A stretch of DNA of 64,000 bases, taken from contig JBGAQH010000006.1 in the NCBI GenBank assembly GCA_044220875.1, positions 62,001 to 126,000 of the forward strand, read 5' to 3'. Position numbers and translations under genes: made by a program. Shown here piece after piece: positions 34,522-43,429 of the stretch; position 1 is the first letter of the stretch; each line of letters starts with the position of its first letter. Under the pieces are notes generated by a model. It ran no database searches. It saw only the letters and a list, made by a program, of their open reading frames with translations, and was not told the DNA's origin. The stretch is from JAEUIT01 sp044220875 (lineage in GTDB: Bacteria > Planctomycetota > Phycisphaerae > Phycisphaerales > SM1A02).

Positions 34522-36123
34522 ATGGCTCGCGACATGGCGCCGCGAACGCCGCGGCGACCGACCCGGATCTCCCTTGCGAACAAGAGCCGCCTGCTGTTTG
34601 GCGGCGCTGTGGTCGCGCTGGTCGCCGGCGCCCTCAGCGTCCCGTGGCTTCGGACGAAGACCCTCGTCGACGAGAGCCAGCTCGAGGTTTCCCGGCAGCT
34701 CGCCGAGACATGGCTCGAGAACGGCTTCACGCTTGGCCGCTCGGAGGGCATTCCGATCCCGATGCGGATCGTGCTCGCCGAGAGCGTCGTGCCGGAGAGC
34801 GAGAGCGACAAGCTCCTCCTCGACGCCATCAACCGCTTCGAGGCGACCCCCGGACTCGTCGATCACTTCAAGGTCGTCGATCGGGCCGGCGACCCGCTCT
34901 ATCGCTATTTCCGGGCCCTGCGGGAGCGCGAATGGCGGCGCATCCAGGACCGGGCGTTCGTCAACTTCAACTCGCAGTCCTCGCGTCCCGGCTCCGACGA
35001 CGACGCCCTCCGCGCGGTGCTCGTCATCGACCGCACGAGCCCCTTCGCCGAGGCCCAGGTCCAGGAGAATCGCGTCGCCCTCATCATCAGCGGCAGCATC
35101 GCCAGCGGACTCGCGGTCGTCATCTTCAGCGTCATCCTCTCGCGGCTCGTCCTTCGTCCCGTGCGGCGGCTCACCGAGGTCGCGGAGAAGGTCGAGCGCG
35201 GCGACCTCGCGATCCGCTCGACCATCCGCACCGGCGACGACTTCGAGCGGCTCTCCGAGACCTTCAACGCGATGCTCGACGAGATCGAGAAGGGGCAGCA
35301 GCGCCTCCGGGCGATGAACGAAACGTTAGACCTGAAGGTGAGCGAGCTGGCCCAGACCAACATCGGCCTCTACGAGTCGAACCGCCTCAAGAGCGAGTTC
35401 CTCGCCAACGTGAGCCACGAGCTGCGCACGCCGCTCAACTCGATCATCGGCTTCGCCGAGCTGCTCGACGAGATCGCCAAGTCCGACGTCGGCGCCGACC
35501 CGAAGCGCGTCCGATACATCGCCAACATCCTCCGCAGCGGCCGCTCGCTCCTGGACATGATCAACGAGCTCCTGCAGATGGCCAAGATCGAGGCCGGCCG
35601 CGTCGAGCTCACCGTCGCGCCGACCAGCGTGAGCGACCTGGTCGAGGGGCTCATCACCGTCATGCGGCCGCAGTCGGAGGCCAAGCGCATCTCGCTCACC
35701 GTGCGCGTCGAGCCCGAGCTGCCGACCGTCGACACCGACGCGGGCAAGATCCAACAGATCCTCTACAACTTCCTCAGCAACGCGATCAAGTTCTCGCCCG
35801 AGGGCAGCACGGTCACCGTCTTCGCCGGCCGGAGCGTTCGCGGCGACGGCAGCCCCGGCATTCGCCTGGGCGTGATCGACGAGGGACCTGGCATTCCGGA
35901 GGACATGCAGGACACGGTTTTCGAGAAATTCCGGCAGGTCGACGCGAGCCACACGAGGTCGCACTCGGGCACGGGCCTCGGGCTGGCGATCTGCCGCGAA
36001 CTGGCGGAACTCCTCGGCGCGACGGTTTCGCTTGTCTCGAAGCCCGGCAAGGGCGCGACCTTCAGCGTCGAACTTCCCATGGCGTGGCGAGCGAAGGAGC
36101 TGCCGCCGCTCATGCCGCCGTGA
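34522..36123 (+). CDS. Sensor histidine kinase (HAMP-HisKA-HATPase)
   Basis: This 533-residue membrane sensor kinase has TM1 at about 23-43 (LLFGGAVVALVAGALSVPWL), a ~150-residue outside sensor domain with no recognised family, TM2 (ALIISGSIASGLAVVIFSVI) and HAMP (LRPVRRLTEVAEKVERGDLA). HisKA carries the phospho-acceptor H299 in NVSHELRTPLNSI. The HATPase blocks follow: FLSNAIKFSPEGS (N box), DEGPGIPEDM (G1), FEKFRQVD (F) and GTGLGLAICRELAEL (G2). No response regulator lies next to it, so it is an orphan by position. The next gene on the same strand, 63 nt on, is a sigma factor. A later ATG at 34534 would remove 4 residues. Confidence 0.93.
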   Translation: MARDMAPRTPRRPTRISLANKSRLLFGGAVVALVAGALSVPWLRTKTLVDESQLEVSRQLAETWLENGFTLGRSEGIPIPMRIVLAESVVPESESDKLLLDAINRFEATPGLVDHFKVVDRAGDPLYRYFRALREREWRRIQDRAFVNFNSQSSRPGSDDDALRAVLVIDRTSPFAEAQVQENRVALIISGSIASGLAVVIFSVILSRLVLRPVRRLTEVAEKVERGDLAIRSTIRTGDDFERLSETFNAMLDEIEKGQQRLRAMNETLDLKVSELAQTNIGLYESNRLKSEFLANVSHELRTPLNSIIGFAELLDEIAKSDVGADPKRVRYIANILRSGRSLLDMINELLQMAKIEAGRVELTVAPTSVSDLVEGLITVMRPQSEAKRISLTVRVEPELPTVDTDAGKIQQILYNFLSNAIKFSPEGSTVTVFAGRSVRGDGSPGIRLGVIDEGPGIPEDMQDTVFEKFRQVDASHTRSHSGTGLGLAICRELAELLGATVSLVSKPGKGATFSVELPMAWRAKELPPLMPP

Positions 36124-36186
36124 TCGGTCGGGGAACCGACCCAATGGCGTGAATTGGTCGACTCGCGCGGGTACGCTACGACGCCC

Positions 36187-36822
36187 ATGTCGCCCGCCGA
36201 CGCGACACCCTCCACCTCGTCCGACAACCACGCACAGGGCGACGTCACCGACAGCGAGCTCATCCGCCGTTGTCGGCAGGGCGACCAGCATGCGTGGACT
36301 CGTCTCATCCAGCGCTACGAGCGGCTGGTCTATTCGGTCCCGCGCCGGCTGGGCATGTCCCCGGAGATCGTGGACGAGACCTTCCAGGAGGTGTGGGGAG
36401 TGCTTCTCCGCCGCATCGGATCGCTGCAGCATGAGCAGGCCCTTCCGCAGTGGCTCATCACCACCGCGCGGCGCATCGCCCTCCGGCTGGCCCAACGGAC
36501 TCGCTCGCGGAGCAGCACCCTCGATCGGCTTACGGACCGCGGCGACGCCGGATGCGTGGCCATGCCCGATGAGGAGTTCGTCGAGCGGGCCGAGCGCGGC
36601 CATCAGGTCGCGGCAGCGATGGACCGGATCGACCCCGCCTGTCGGGAACTGCTGGTGGCCCTCATGCGGAGCGACGAGACCTCCTACGCCCAGATCGCCC
36701 GGCAATTGGGCATGCCCATTGGCAGTATCGGACCGAAGCGGGCCCGGTGCCTCGAGCGGCTGCTGCAGCTCCTTCCGCCGAACCTTCGGGCCGAGTTCGC
36801 CCCGCGCGAGCCGGCGGAGTGA
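36187..36822 (+). CDS. Sigma-70 family sigma factor of the CHAT cluster
   Basis: This 211-residue protein has sigma region 2 (WTRLIQRYERLVYSVPRRL, then IVDETFQEVWGVLLRRIGSL) and region 4 (MDRIDPACRELLVALMRSD, then YAQIARQLGMPIGSIGPKRA), with the HTH ending GSIGPKRARCLERL. This GSIGP-K/TRxRCL version is the one I recall beside CHAT proteases in Actinobacteria and Planctomycetes, but I could not check that. The ATG at 36187 is preferred over an upstream TTG at 36154. It starts the group sigma, two-part protein, TPR-CHAT, subtilase. Target promoters are unknown. Confidence 0.9.
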   Translation: MSPADATPSTSSDNHAQGDVTDSELIRRCRQGDQHAWTRLIQRYERLVYSVPRRLGMSPEIVDETFQEVWGVLLRRIGSLQHEQALPQWLITTARRIALRLAQRTRSRSSTLDRLTDRGDAGCVAMPDEEFVERAERGHQVAAAMDRIDPACRELLVALMRSDETSYAQIARQLGMPIGSIGPKRARCLERLLQLLPPNLRAEFAPREPAE

Positions 36823-37011
36823 GTCGGAGTTTGCAGCGTCCGGGGCCCCGTCGGACAAGGGTGAGGGTTGGGAGGCCAGGTTCGGTGGGAACTTGGACCC
36901 TTTCGGTATCAGCCGACCGGGGGTGATGACTTCTCTGCGACTGAGTTGCAGCAAGCAGGACGCCGGTTGCCTGCCCGCATCCACCCGGGCTCTTGCATTC
37001 TGGAACGAACC

Positions 37012-37725
37012 ATGACCACCGACTCGAACAACGCCAGCCGCCCGAACGACCCGCATGCGGACTCGATCGGCGTTCCTGGATCGCCCTTCGACGCCGCCGT
37101 CTTCGCCGCATTCGGCGACCGGCTGCCGAGCGGGGCGGCGACCGACGACGCCACGGTGGCCCAGCTCCGCGAGCTCCTGGCCCTCATGCGGGAAGCCCCC
37201 CTCGACCGGCCGTCGAATGCCCTGCGAGCATGTGCCGAGCGGCTCTTCACCGAGCGGGCCGATCTTGGTTCGCTGGTGGGAGCGTGGCTTGCCGCGGCCC
37301 GTCAGGTGGTCATGGACTTGGTGCAGCCCGAGCGATCCGGGAGTAGCGAAGGCGGACTCGTCGCCTCGCTCGCCGGGTTCCGCGGCGCCGCGGCCCCGAT
37401 CTCGACCTTCCGGGCCCACATCGGTGGGATCGATCCGAACGCCCCGGCCATGGATGCCTGGCTCGACCTCCAGCTCGATCCGGTCGGCGGCGGCACGCGG
37501 CTCCGCGGGCAGATCACCTGCGAGCATCGCGATGGAGATCACGGAGCGATCCCGCTCATGCTCCATCTCGTCGATCCGACCTCCCACGCCGCCATCGCCA
37601 ACGCCCTCATCGACGAGGATGGGACGTTCGTCCTCACCACGGATGCCCGCGTCGTCACGCTGGTGGTGGAGCTTGAGGCCGGCGACACCGCCCTCGTCGT
37701 GAGGGATGTGGTTCTCCGCTCCTGA
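37012..37725 (+). CDS. Two-part protein of the CHAT cluster, possible anti-sigma or CHAT substrate
   Basis: This 237-residue protein matches no family I can name. Residues about 35-100 are helical, with VAQLRELLALMREAPLDRPS and ALRACAERLF, similar in style to N-terminal anti-sigma segments. Residues about 130-237 are predicted beta-rich, with MDAWLDLQLDPVGGGTRLRG, then GQI...DEDGTFVLTTD.. and VVTLVVELEAGDTA, the arrangement of a carboxypeptidase-regulatory-like or Ig-like sandwich. No signal peptide or membrane helix is visible. It lies 189 nt after the sigma gene and 73 nt before the CHAT gene, which makes it a candidate regulatory partner. Function is inferred from position only. Confidence 0.6.
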   Translation: MTTDSNNASRPNDPHADSIGVPGSPFDAAVFAAFGDRLPSGAATDDATVAQLRELLALMREAPLDRPSNALRACAERLFTERADLGSLVGAWLAAARQVVMDLVQPERSGSSEGGLVASLAGFRGAAAPISTFRAHIGGIDPNAPAMDAWLDLQLDPVGGGTRLRGQITCEHRDGDHGAIPLMLHLVDPTSHAAIANALIDEDGTFVLTTDARVVTLVVELEAGDTALVVRDVVLRS

Positions 37726-37798
37726 GCGAACGCCACGGATGTGGGCCGGACGGCGGGCTTGCATCATCCGGTCGACTCCCGACTGAACCACCCCACCG

Positions 37799-40690
37799 AT
37801 GACCAGTTCGCCGTCAGCGCTGACGCCTGACTCGATCCTCGCGGCGCTCGCCGGTGAGGAAGACGTGAGCGCGCTCGCGGCCCGATGGGCTGCGGAGTCC
37901 GACGTCGATTCCGTGCGGAAGGCGATTGAGGCCGGCGCTGATTCGCTTCATCGCAGCGCAATGCGCGATGTCGCCGGCGCGCTTCGGTCGGCGGGACGGC
38001 TGGTGGCGATGTGCGATTCGATGGGCGATGCCTCGACGCGACTCGCCGCGCGGCTGGCCCTGGGCATCGCCCAGACCTACGGCAACGCCTTCGACGCCGC
38101 GCTGGCGACCTTTGACGAGAGCGAATCGATCGAGGGAACGGGACCCGGTGCGACGGTGCTTCGGGCCCGCATCGGACTGGCCCGCGTCCACGCCCTGGCC
38201 AGGCTCGGTCGCCTTGATGACGCCGCCGGTGCCGGCGAGCGGGCCCTCCGCCTGCTCGACGAGGCCGGCGCGACCGACATTGCCGCTCGGGCCCACGCGA
38301 ATCTCGGCGTCATCGAGCGCATGCGTCAGCATCCCGAACGGGCGATCGAGCGGTTTCGGGCGGCGCTGGCCGCGTGGGGCCCCGATCCCGTGCAGCGGGC
38401 CCAGCTCACGAGCAACCTCGCCGAGGCCTACCTCGACCTCGGTCGATTCGCCGAAGCGGAGCGGTCCTTCCGCGACGCGCTGCAGTCGCTTGAGGACGCC
38501 AAGGCGACGCACGCCGCGGCGATCGTCGAGGGGAACCTGGCCGACCTTCTCGGGCGCCAGGGACGGTTGGGCGAGGCGCTTGAGCATTACGAACGAGTGC
38601 GTCACCGATACCTGGCGATCGACGCCCGCGGCGACGCGGCACGGCTGCAGGCCGAAGAGGCGGACGCCTTCGCCCAAGCCGGCCTGCTCGCCGAATCGGT
38701 GGCCGAGTACCGCGCTGCCCTCGACGAGCTCGACCGCTGCGGCCTTCGCCTCGAGGCGCTGCGGGCCCGCCTCGGACTTGCCAGAGCGCTCGGTCGTCTT
38801 GACCGCCTCGACGAGGCCGCGCGGGTGCTCGAGTCGATCGGCACCATCGATCAGCTCCCGCCCGCGAGCGCGGGCACGCTGCAGACGATTCGCGGCGAAT
38901 TCGCCCTCGCCATCGGCGACGCAGCCGGCGCCCGCGAGCACCTCAGCGCCGCGATTCCGCTGTTGGCGTCGCGACCGACCGAGGAGGCGGTGGCTCGGAC
39001 CCGTCTCGCCACGGCGTGTCTGGAGCTGGGGGACCTGGCCCTGGCCCGGGCATCGACCGAGCGTGCCCTGGACGTCGCCCGGTCGCATCTCCTTCGCCCG
39101 CTCGAGGCGGAGCTGCTGTACGTCGCCGCGCGCTGTGCGCGAGCCGAAGGCGACGAGGCGGCGGCGATGCGCTCGCTGCGGGCCTCGGTGCACGCGGTCG
39201 AGTCGCTGCGCGGCACGCTACAGGCGGCGCGCCTCCGCAGCGCGTTCGTGGCGGGTCGCGCATCGGCGGCGGGGGACCTGGTCCTCTCGCTGGTGCGGGC
39301 CGGCGACCCGGCGTCACTCCGCGAGGCACTGCGGGTGTCGGAGCAGGTGCGGAGCCGCTCGCTCCTCGACGCGATCGCCGGCGCGGTGCCGATCGAGGAG
39401 ATTGCCGAGGGCAGCGATCGCGAGGCCGCGGACCTACTCCGCGAGTCCGCGGCGATCCGTCACGAGGCCAACGCCCTCTTCAGCCGACTCGACCGCCAGC
39501 CCGGGCTGGCGACGAACGACGAGTGGCGGAGCGCGGTGCTCTCGGTCGAGTCGCGCCAGCGGCTCATCGAATCGCGCCTCGGCGCTGGGCACTCCGTGCA
39601 CGCGGCCATCGCGGCGCCGCCGACCGACGACGACATCGCCCGGCTCATCGACGCGCCCGCGGCGCATGTCGTGACCTTCGTGGCCGGCGGGCGCCTCGTC
39701 GGCATCGTCAGCCGGGACGGTCTTCTTCGCGGGGCCGACCTTGGTGCGGCGTCGGAGATCGCCGATCGGATCGAGCGCTTCCGATTCCAGATTCACCGCT
39801 CGCTCATGAGCGCCGGAGAGCGGGCCCGACGGATCGAGCTTGACGTGGCCGGATCGCTACGGCACATCGCCGATGCGGTGCTCGCTCCCTTCGAGGAGCT
39901 GCTCGCCGACGCGCCGGCCGTGCAGGTGATTCCGGCCGGTCCCTTGCATGCGGTTCCCTTCGGCGTCCTGCCGATGTGCGGCGACGCGATGATCGCCGCG
40001 CGCCCCGTTGCGACCGCCCCGAGTCTCGGGGTTCTTCTGGCCCTGAACGCCCAGCAGTCGACGGCCCAGCGCACGGCCGGTCGGGTGGTTGTGGGCGTTG
40101 CCGACGACGCAGCGCCGTCGATCGCGACTGAAGCCCGCGCCATCGCAGTGCTCGACGGCACCATCGCCGTGCTCATCGGTCAGGACGCGACGCTTGAGCG
40201 TGTCCGTCGTGCGGCCCAGGGCGCCTCAATCTTCCATTGCGCGACGCATGGTCGTTTCGTGGCGGAGAGCCCGCTGCGATCAGGCGTTCGCCTCAGCGAC
40301 GGATGGCTCACGGTCACGGACCTCTTCCGATGGCGCATTCCCGGAACGATCGTCGTTGTCAGCGGGTGCGATACCGGACGGGTCGCCGTGGAAGGTGGGG
40401 ATGAGTTGACCGGACTGCAGCGAGGTTTTTTCGCAGCTGGTGCCTCGGCAGTTGTCTTGAGTGCGTGGCTCGCGCACGATGAAGCGACCGTCGAACTGAT
40501 GTGCGAACTGCATCAGCGGACGGGAACCTGCGGAAGCATGACAGACACCGACGCCCGTGCCGGAATTGGATCGGGTGTCGTGAGCGCCATCCGCGAGGCA
40601 GCCTTGGCGGTGCGACAGCGCCGACCGCGGCTGGTCGAGTGGGGCGCGTTCGGCGTGTATGGATCGGTGTCGGCGGGAGCCACGCCCTGA
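37799..40690 (+). CDS. TPR-CHAT protease (caspase-like)
   Basis: This 963-residue cytoplasmic protein has tetratricopeptide-like helical repeats over about residues 60-470 (AIVEGNLADLLGRQGRLGEA, AELLYVAARCARAEGDEAAA) and a C-terminal CHAT domain at about 640-960. CHAT is a member of the caspase/separase clan. The dyad is intact: H817 in FHCATHGRF and C857 in VVSGCDTGRV, 40 residues apart. Upstream CHAT motifs are VQVIPAGPLHAVPFGVLP and RPVATAPSLGVLLALN. TPR-CHAT proteins usually cleave a specific partner once a bound signal is sensed. The neighbours are a sigma factor, a two-part protein and a secreted subtilase. Substrate unknown. Confidence 0.92.
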   Translation: MTSSPSALTPDSILAALAGEEDVSALAARWAAESDVDSVRKAIEAGADSLHRSAMRDVAGALRSAGRLVAMCDSMGDASTRLAARLALGIAQTYGNAFDAALATFDESESIEGTGPGATVLRARIGLARVHALARLGRLDDAAGAGERALRLLDEAGATDIAARAHANLGVIERMRQHPERAIERFRAALAAWGPDPVQRAQLTSNLAEAYLDLGRFAEAERSFRDALQSLEDAKATHAAAIVEGNLADLLGRQGRLGEALEHYERVRHRYLAIDARGDAARLQAEEADAFAQAGLLAESVAEYRAALDELDRCGLRLEALRARLGLARALGRLDRLDEAARVLESIGTIDQLPPASAGTLQTIRGEFALAIGDAAGAREHLSAAIPLLASRPTEEAVARTRLATACLELGDLALARASTERALDVARSHLLRPLEAELLYVAARCARAEGDEAAAMRSLRASVHAVESLRGTLQAARLRSAFVAGRASAAGDLVLSLVRAGDPASLREALRVSEQVRSRSLLDAIAGAVPIEEIAEGSDREAADLLRESAAIRHEANALFSRLDRQPGLATNDEWRSAVLSVESRQRLIESRLGAGHSVHAAIAAPPTDDDIARLIDAPAAHVVTFVAGGRLVGIVSRDGLLRGADLGAASEIADRIERFRFQIHRSLMSAGERARRIELDVAGSLRHIADAVLAPFEELLADAPAVQVIPAGPLHAVPFGVLPMCGDAMIAARPVATAPSLGVLLALNAQQSTAQRTAGRVVVGVADDAAPSIATEARAIAVLDGTIAVLIGQDATLERVRRAAQGASIFHCATHGRFVAESPLRSGVRLSDGWLTVTDLFRWRIPGTIVVVSGCDTGRVAVEGGDELTGLQRGFFAAGASAVVLSAWLAHDEATVELMCELHQRTGTCGSMTDTDARAGIGSGVVSAIREAALAVRQRRPRLVEWGAFGVYGSVSAGATP

Positions 40691-40759
40691 GGCGAGGCGA
40701 ACGGAGTGTCGGCGTTTGACGGCGGCAACTCGAATGACCGGATGTACGGGAGACTTTGC

Positions 40760-42166
40760 ATGATTCGGAAGAACTGGATCGCAGCCCTTCGGGCTCCACA
40801 CCTGGCCTGCCTCTCCTCGCTGATCATCGGCGGGTCCGCCCTTGCGGGCGGCAGCGGCGGCAATCCGTGTCTGCCGCATCACGCCGTCGAGGATGAGGTC
40901 ATCCTCGAACTCGAGGACGACGGCTCGATCGACGCGATCATGGCCGCGGTCACGCCGAACTTCCCCGGCGTCGAGGTCATGCTCGCCTTTCCGAGCTCGC
41001 ACCTCTATCTCCTGAACGCCCCCGATCCGATCTGCGAGAAGCAGCTCGTCAACGCCCTCAACGTCCTTCCCGGCGTCAGCGAAGCGGAACTCAGCGAGCT
41101 GGGCGAGAGCGTCGAGGGCCAGACCCAGAGCTTCTTCTTCGCCTCCTCGCAGGATGCCTTCGACGCCCAATACGCCTGGCCGACCATTCGGATGATCGAC
41201 GCGCAGAGCGAAGCGTTAGGTGACGGGGTGATCGTGGCGGTGATCGACTCCGGGCTCAGCGCGGACCATCCGATCTTCGCGAAGACGAACATCCTCCAGG
41301 GCGTCGACTACGTGAACGACGGCCAGGGGCTGAGCGACATCGGCAACGGACTCGACGACGACGGCGACGGCGCGATCGACGAGCTCGCCGGCCACGGCAC
41401 GTTCGTCTCGGGCGTCATCACGACCATCGCCCCGAACGCCACGATCCTGCCGCTTCGGGCGATCGACACCGACGGTCACGGCACCGCCTTCGCGGTGGCC
41501 CAGGCCCTGGTCGAGGCCCGCGACCGCGGGGCGGGCATCATCAACCTGAGCTTCAGCACGCCGCAGGGCGTCGAGGCGCTCAAGCCACTCCTCACGAGCC
41601 TGATCCAGCAGGGCATCCTCATCGTGGTGTCGGCCGGCAACGGCGGCACCGTCGGCCTCGGGCCCTTCCCGGCGTCGCTCACCGGGGCCTGCGCCGTCGC
41701 GGCGACGGACCAGAACGACGTGAAGGCCGGGTTCTCGAACGCCGGCACCTTCGTCTCGCTCTGCGCTCCCGGCATCGGCATCGTGAGCTCCTTCCCGGGC
41801 GGCGGCTACGTCGTCGCCGACGGCACCAGCGCCTCGGCCGCGATGATCAGCGGCGCGGCGGCGCTCGTGATGAGCAAGAGCGTCTGCAACGGCGCGGAGG
41901 CCAAGGTCATCCTCGAGGCGTCGGCGAGCTCGATCGACGTCCAGAACCCGAAGAACAACGGGACGCTCGGCGCCGGTCGCGTGCAGGCCGGCGATGCGGT
42001 CGATGCGACTCCGGTGCCCGGCGACTACGACCACGACCGCAAGGTCGACGGCGACGACCTCGGGTTCCTGATCGGCGCGTGGGGAACCCCGCAGGGCGAC
42101 ATCAACGGCGACGGAACGACCGACAGCATCGACCTGGCGATCCTCATCGGCGGCTGGACCGGCTGA
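40760..42166 (+). CDS. Exported subtilisin-like serine peptidase (S8) with dockerin tail
   Basis: This 468-residue protein has a signal peptide (MIRKNWIAALRAPHLACLSS, cut near SALA/GG). An N-terminal propeptide-like region precedes the S8 core. The triad is intact: D163 (VAVIDSG), H212 (GHGTFVSG) and S357 (DGTSASAAMISGAAAL). The last 50 residues are two dockerin-like motifs (DGDDLGFLIGAWG, DSIDLAILIGGW). The ATG at 40760 was chosen for the signal peptide; an ATG at 40742 is possible. It is the last gene of the CHAT cluster, 69 nt after the CHAT stop. A secreted protease next to an intracellular one is notable, but co-function is unproven. Confidence 0.9.
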   Translation: MIRKNWIAALRAPHLACLSSLIIGGSALAGGSGGNPCLPHHAVEDEVILELEDDGSIDAIMAAVTPNFPGVEVMLAFPSSHLYLLNAPDPICEKQLVNALNVLPGVSEAELSELGESVEGQTQSFFFASSQDAFDAQYAWPTIRMIDAQSEALGDGVIVAVIDSGLSADHPIFAKTNILQGVDYVNDGQGLSDIGNGLDDDGDGAIDELAGHGTFVSGVITTIAPNATILPLRAIDTDGHGTAFAVAQALVEARDRGAGIINLSFSTPQGVEALKPLLTSLIQQGILIVVSAGNGGTVGLGPFPASLTGACAVAATDQNDVKAGFSNAGTFVSLCAPGIGIVSSFPGGGYVVADGTSASAAMISGAAALVMSKSVCNGAEAKVILEASASSIDVQNPKNNGTLGAGRVQAGDAVDATPVPGDYDHDRKVDGDDLGFLIGAWGTPQGDINGDGTTDSIDLAILIGGWTG

Positions 42167-42739
42167 GCGGCCGGGGGTGATGACGCTGCGGCGGGCCGCG
42201 ATCGGCGACGAATTTTCGGTTGCCGGAGAATCAGGTATCCGGACGCTGCGGCGGCGCACCTAGATCCGGCCGCGCGGCCACCCGGTCGCGCGGCGCCAGG
42301 AGTCCTGCGATGCGGAGAGCGCCCGGAGCATGGACAGCCATTGAGGCATGCGAGCCCGCCGGGGCATCCGCATCCATTCTCCGCGGGGACGCGGAGCGCG
42401 ACATGTGCGCGGGCTTCGGCGGCGGCATTCCGATGACGTTCCAGCGTGAGCGCAGCGATTTCCCATCGTCCGGCGAACCCGGGGTCGGGCGCACTCGGCG
42501 CGGCATCTCGTCCGAGCCGAATGCGCCCACGAACTTCGGCATCTCGGGCGAATCCGCACGTGCGATCACGCTTCGGATGCCGCCGCCGACGCCCGCTCCA
42601 TGGAGCGGCGCCAGGTTCCTCGCCTTCTGGCGCACCAGGCCACTGTGAATCGCCGCGGCGGAGCGGTTGTGGAGGAGACGCCGCTCCGCCGCTGGCGATG
42701 TGTCGGGCTCGGGATGACGGGCCAGCGACGATCGTCGCG
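42167..42739. other. 573-nt convergent intergenic region
   Basis: Between the subtilase and pdxH stop codons no gene is convincing. A minus-strand frame at 42231-42542 (103 residues, high GC at third position) could be a small gene but has no SD, no family motif and an odd Pro/Arg/Ser composition. No strong terminator is seen. Confidence 0.4.
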
Positions 42740-43417
42740 TTAGGGGAAGAGGCGCGTCGCGCTCCAGCCCTCTCCGCTCCGCGTCCAGCGGGCCCGGTCG
42801 TGCAGGCGGCCGCTGCCGCCCTGCCAGAGCTCGAGCGATTCGATCGTCAGGCGGAAGCCGCCCCAGCGCTCGGGGCGGGGGATCTCCGGCGCCATCGACG
42901 GCATCGCGAGATGGTGGACGCCCACGCCGAAGCGGCGCATGGTCTCGCGCATGCGGGTGAAGAGCTCGCCGCGCGTCGCCATCGGCCGGCTCTGGGCGCT
43001 GGCCCACGCCCCGAGCCGCGAGAGCAGCGCCCGCGAACGGAAGTACTCGTCGCTCTCGGCGGCCGTCGCCTGCTCGACGCGACCCTCGAGCCGCGCCTGC
43101 CGCTCCGCGTGGTCCCAATGGAAGACCGTCGCGACGCGCGGGTTCTCGACGAGCTCATGTCCCTTGCGGCTGTCGTAGTTGGTGAAGAACATCACCGACG
43201 AGCGGACCACGTCGACCGACTTGCATAACACGACGCGCGCCGAGGGGCGGCCGTCGGGCGTCGCCGTCGCCAGGATCATCGCGTTGGGATTGGGCTCGGC
43301 CTTCCGTCGCACCGCCTCGTCGAACCACTGGGCGAAGAGCTGCATCGGGCTCGCCGGTAGCGGGTCGGGAAGGCCAAGTCGGGAGAGCATCTCATCGAGC
43401 GGGTCGAGCAGTGACAT
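42740..43417 (-). CDS. pdxH: Pyridoxamine 5'-phosphate oxidase
   Basis: This 225-residue FMN enzyme oxidises pyridoxamine- or pyridoxine-5'-phosphate to pyridoxal-5'-phosphate, the last step of vitamin B6 salvage and synthesis. Family blocks are present: PNAMILATATPDGRPSARVV, VMFFTNYDSRKGHELVENPR, LGAWASAQSRP, then PRPERWGGFRLTIESLELWQ and the C-terminal GRLHDRARWTR. The length is typical (E. coli 218). The start has GGAG about 9 nt upstream and overlaps the end of the upstream minus-strand gene region (12 nt gap), so they are probably an operon. It would supply PLP for PLP enzymes such as the aminotransferase at 5987. Confidence 0.95.
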   Translation of the reverse strand: MSLLDPLDEMLSRLGLPDPLPASPMQLFAQWFDEAVRRKAEPNPNAMILATATPDGRPSARVVLCKSVDVVRSSVMFFTNYDSRKGHELVENPRVATVFHWDHAERQARLEGRVEQATAAESDEYFRSRALLSRLGAWASAQSRPMATRGELFTRMRETMRRFGVGVHHLAMPSMAPEIPRPERWGGFRLTIESLELWQGGSGRLHDRARWTRSGEGWSATRLFP

Positions 43418-43429
43418 CGGGTGTCTCCA

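Noticed and set aside
42231..42542. Minus-strand 103-residue frame in the convergent gap as a gene
   Set aside because: High third-position GC only; no SD, no domain and odd composition. Left as a possible but unsupported small gene.
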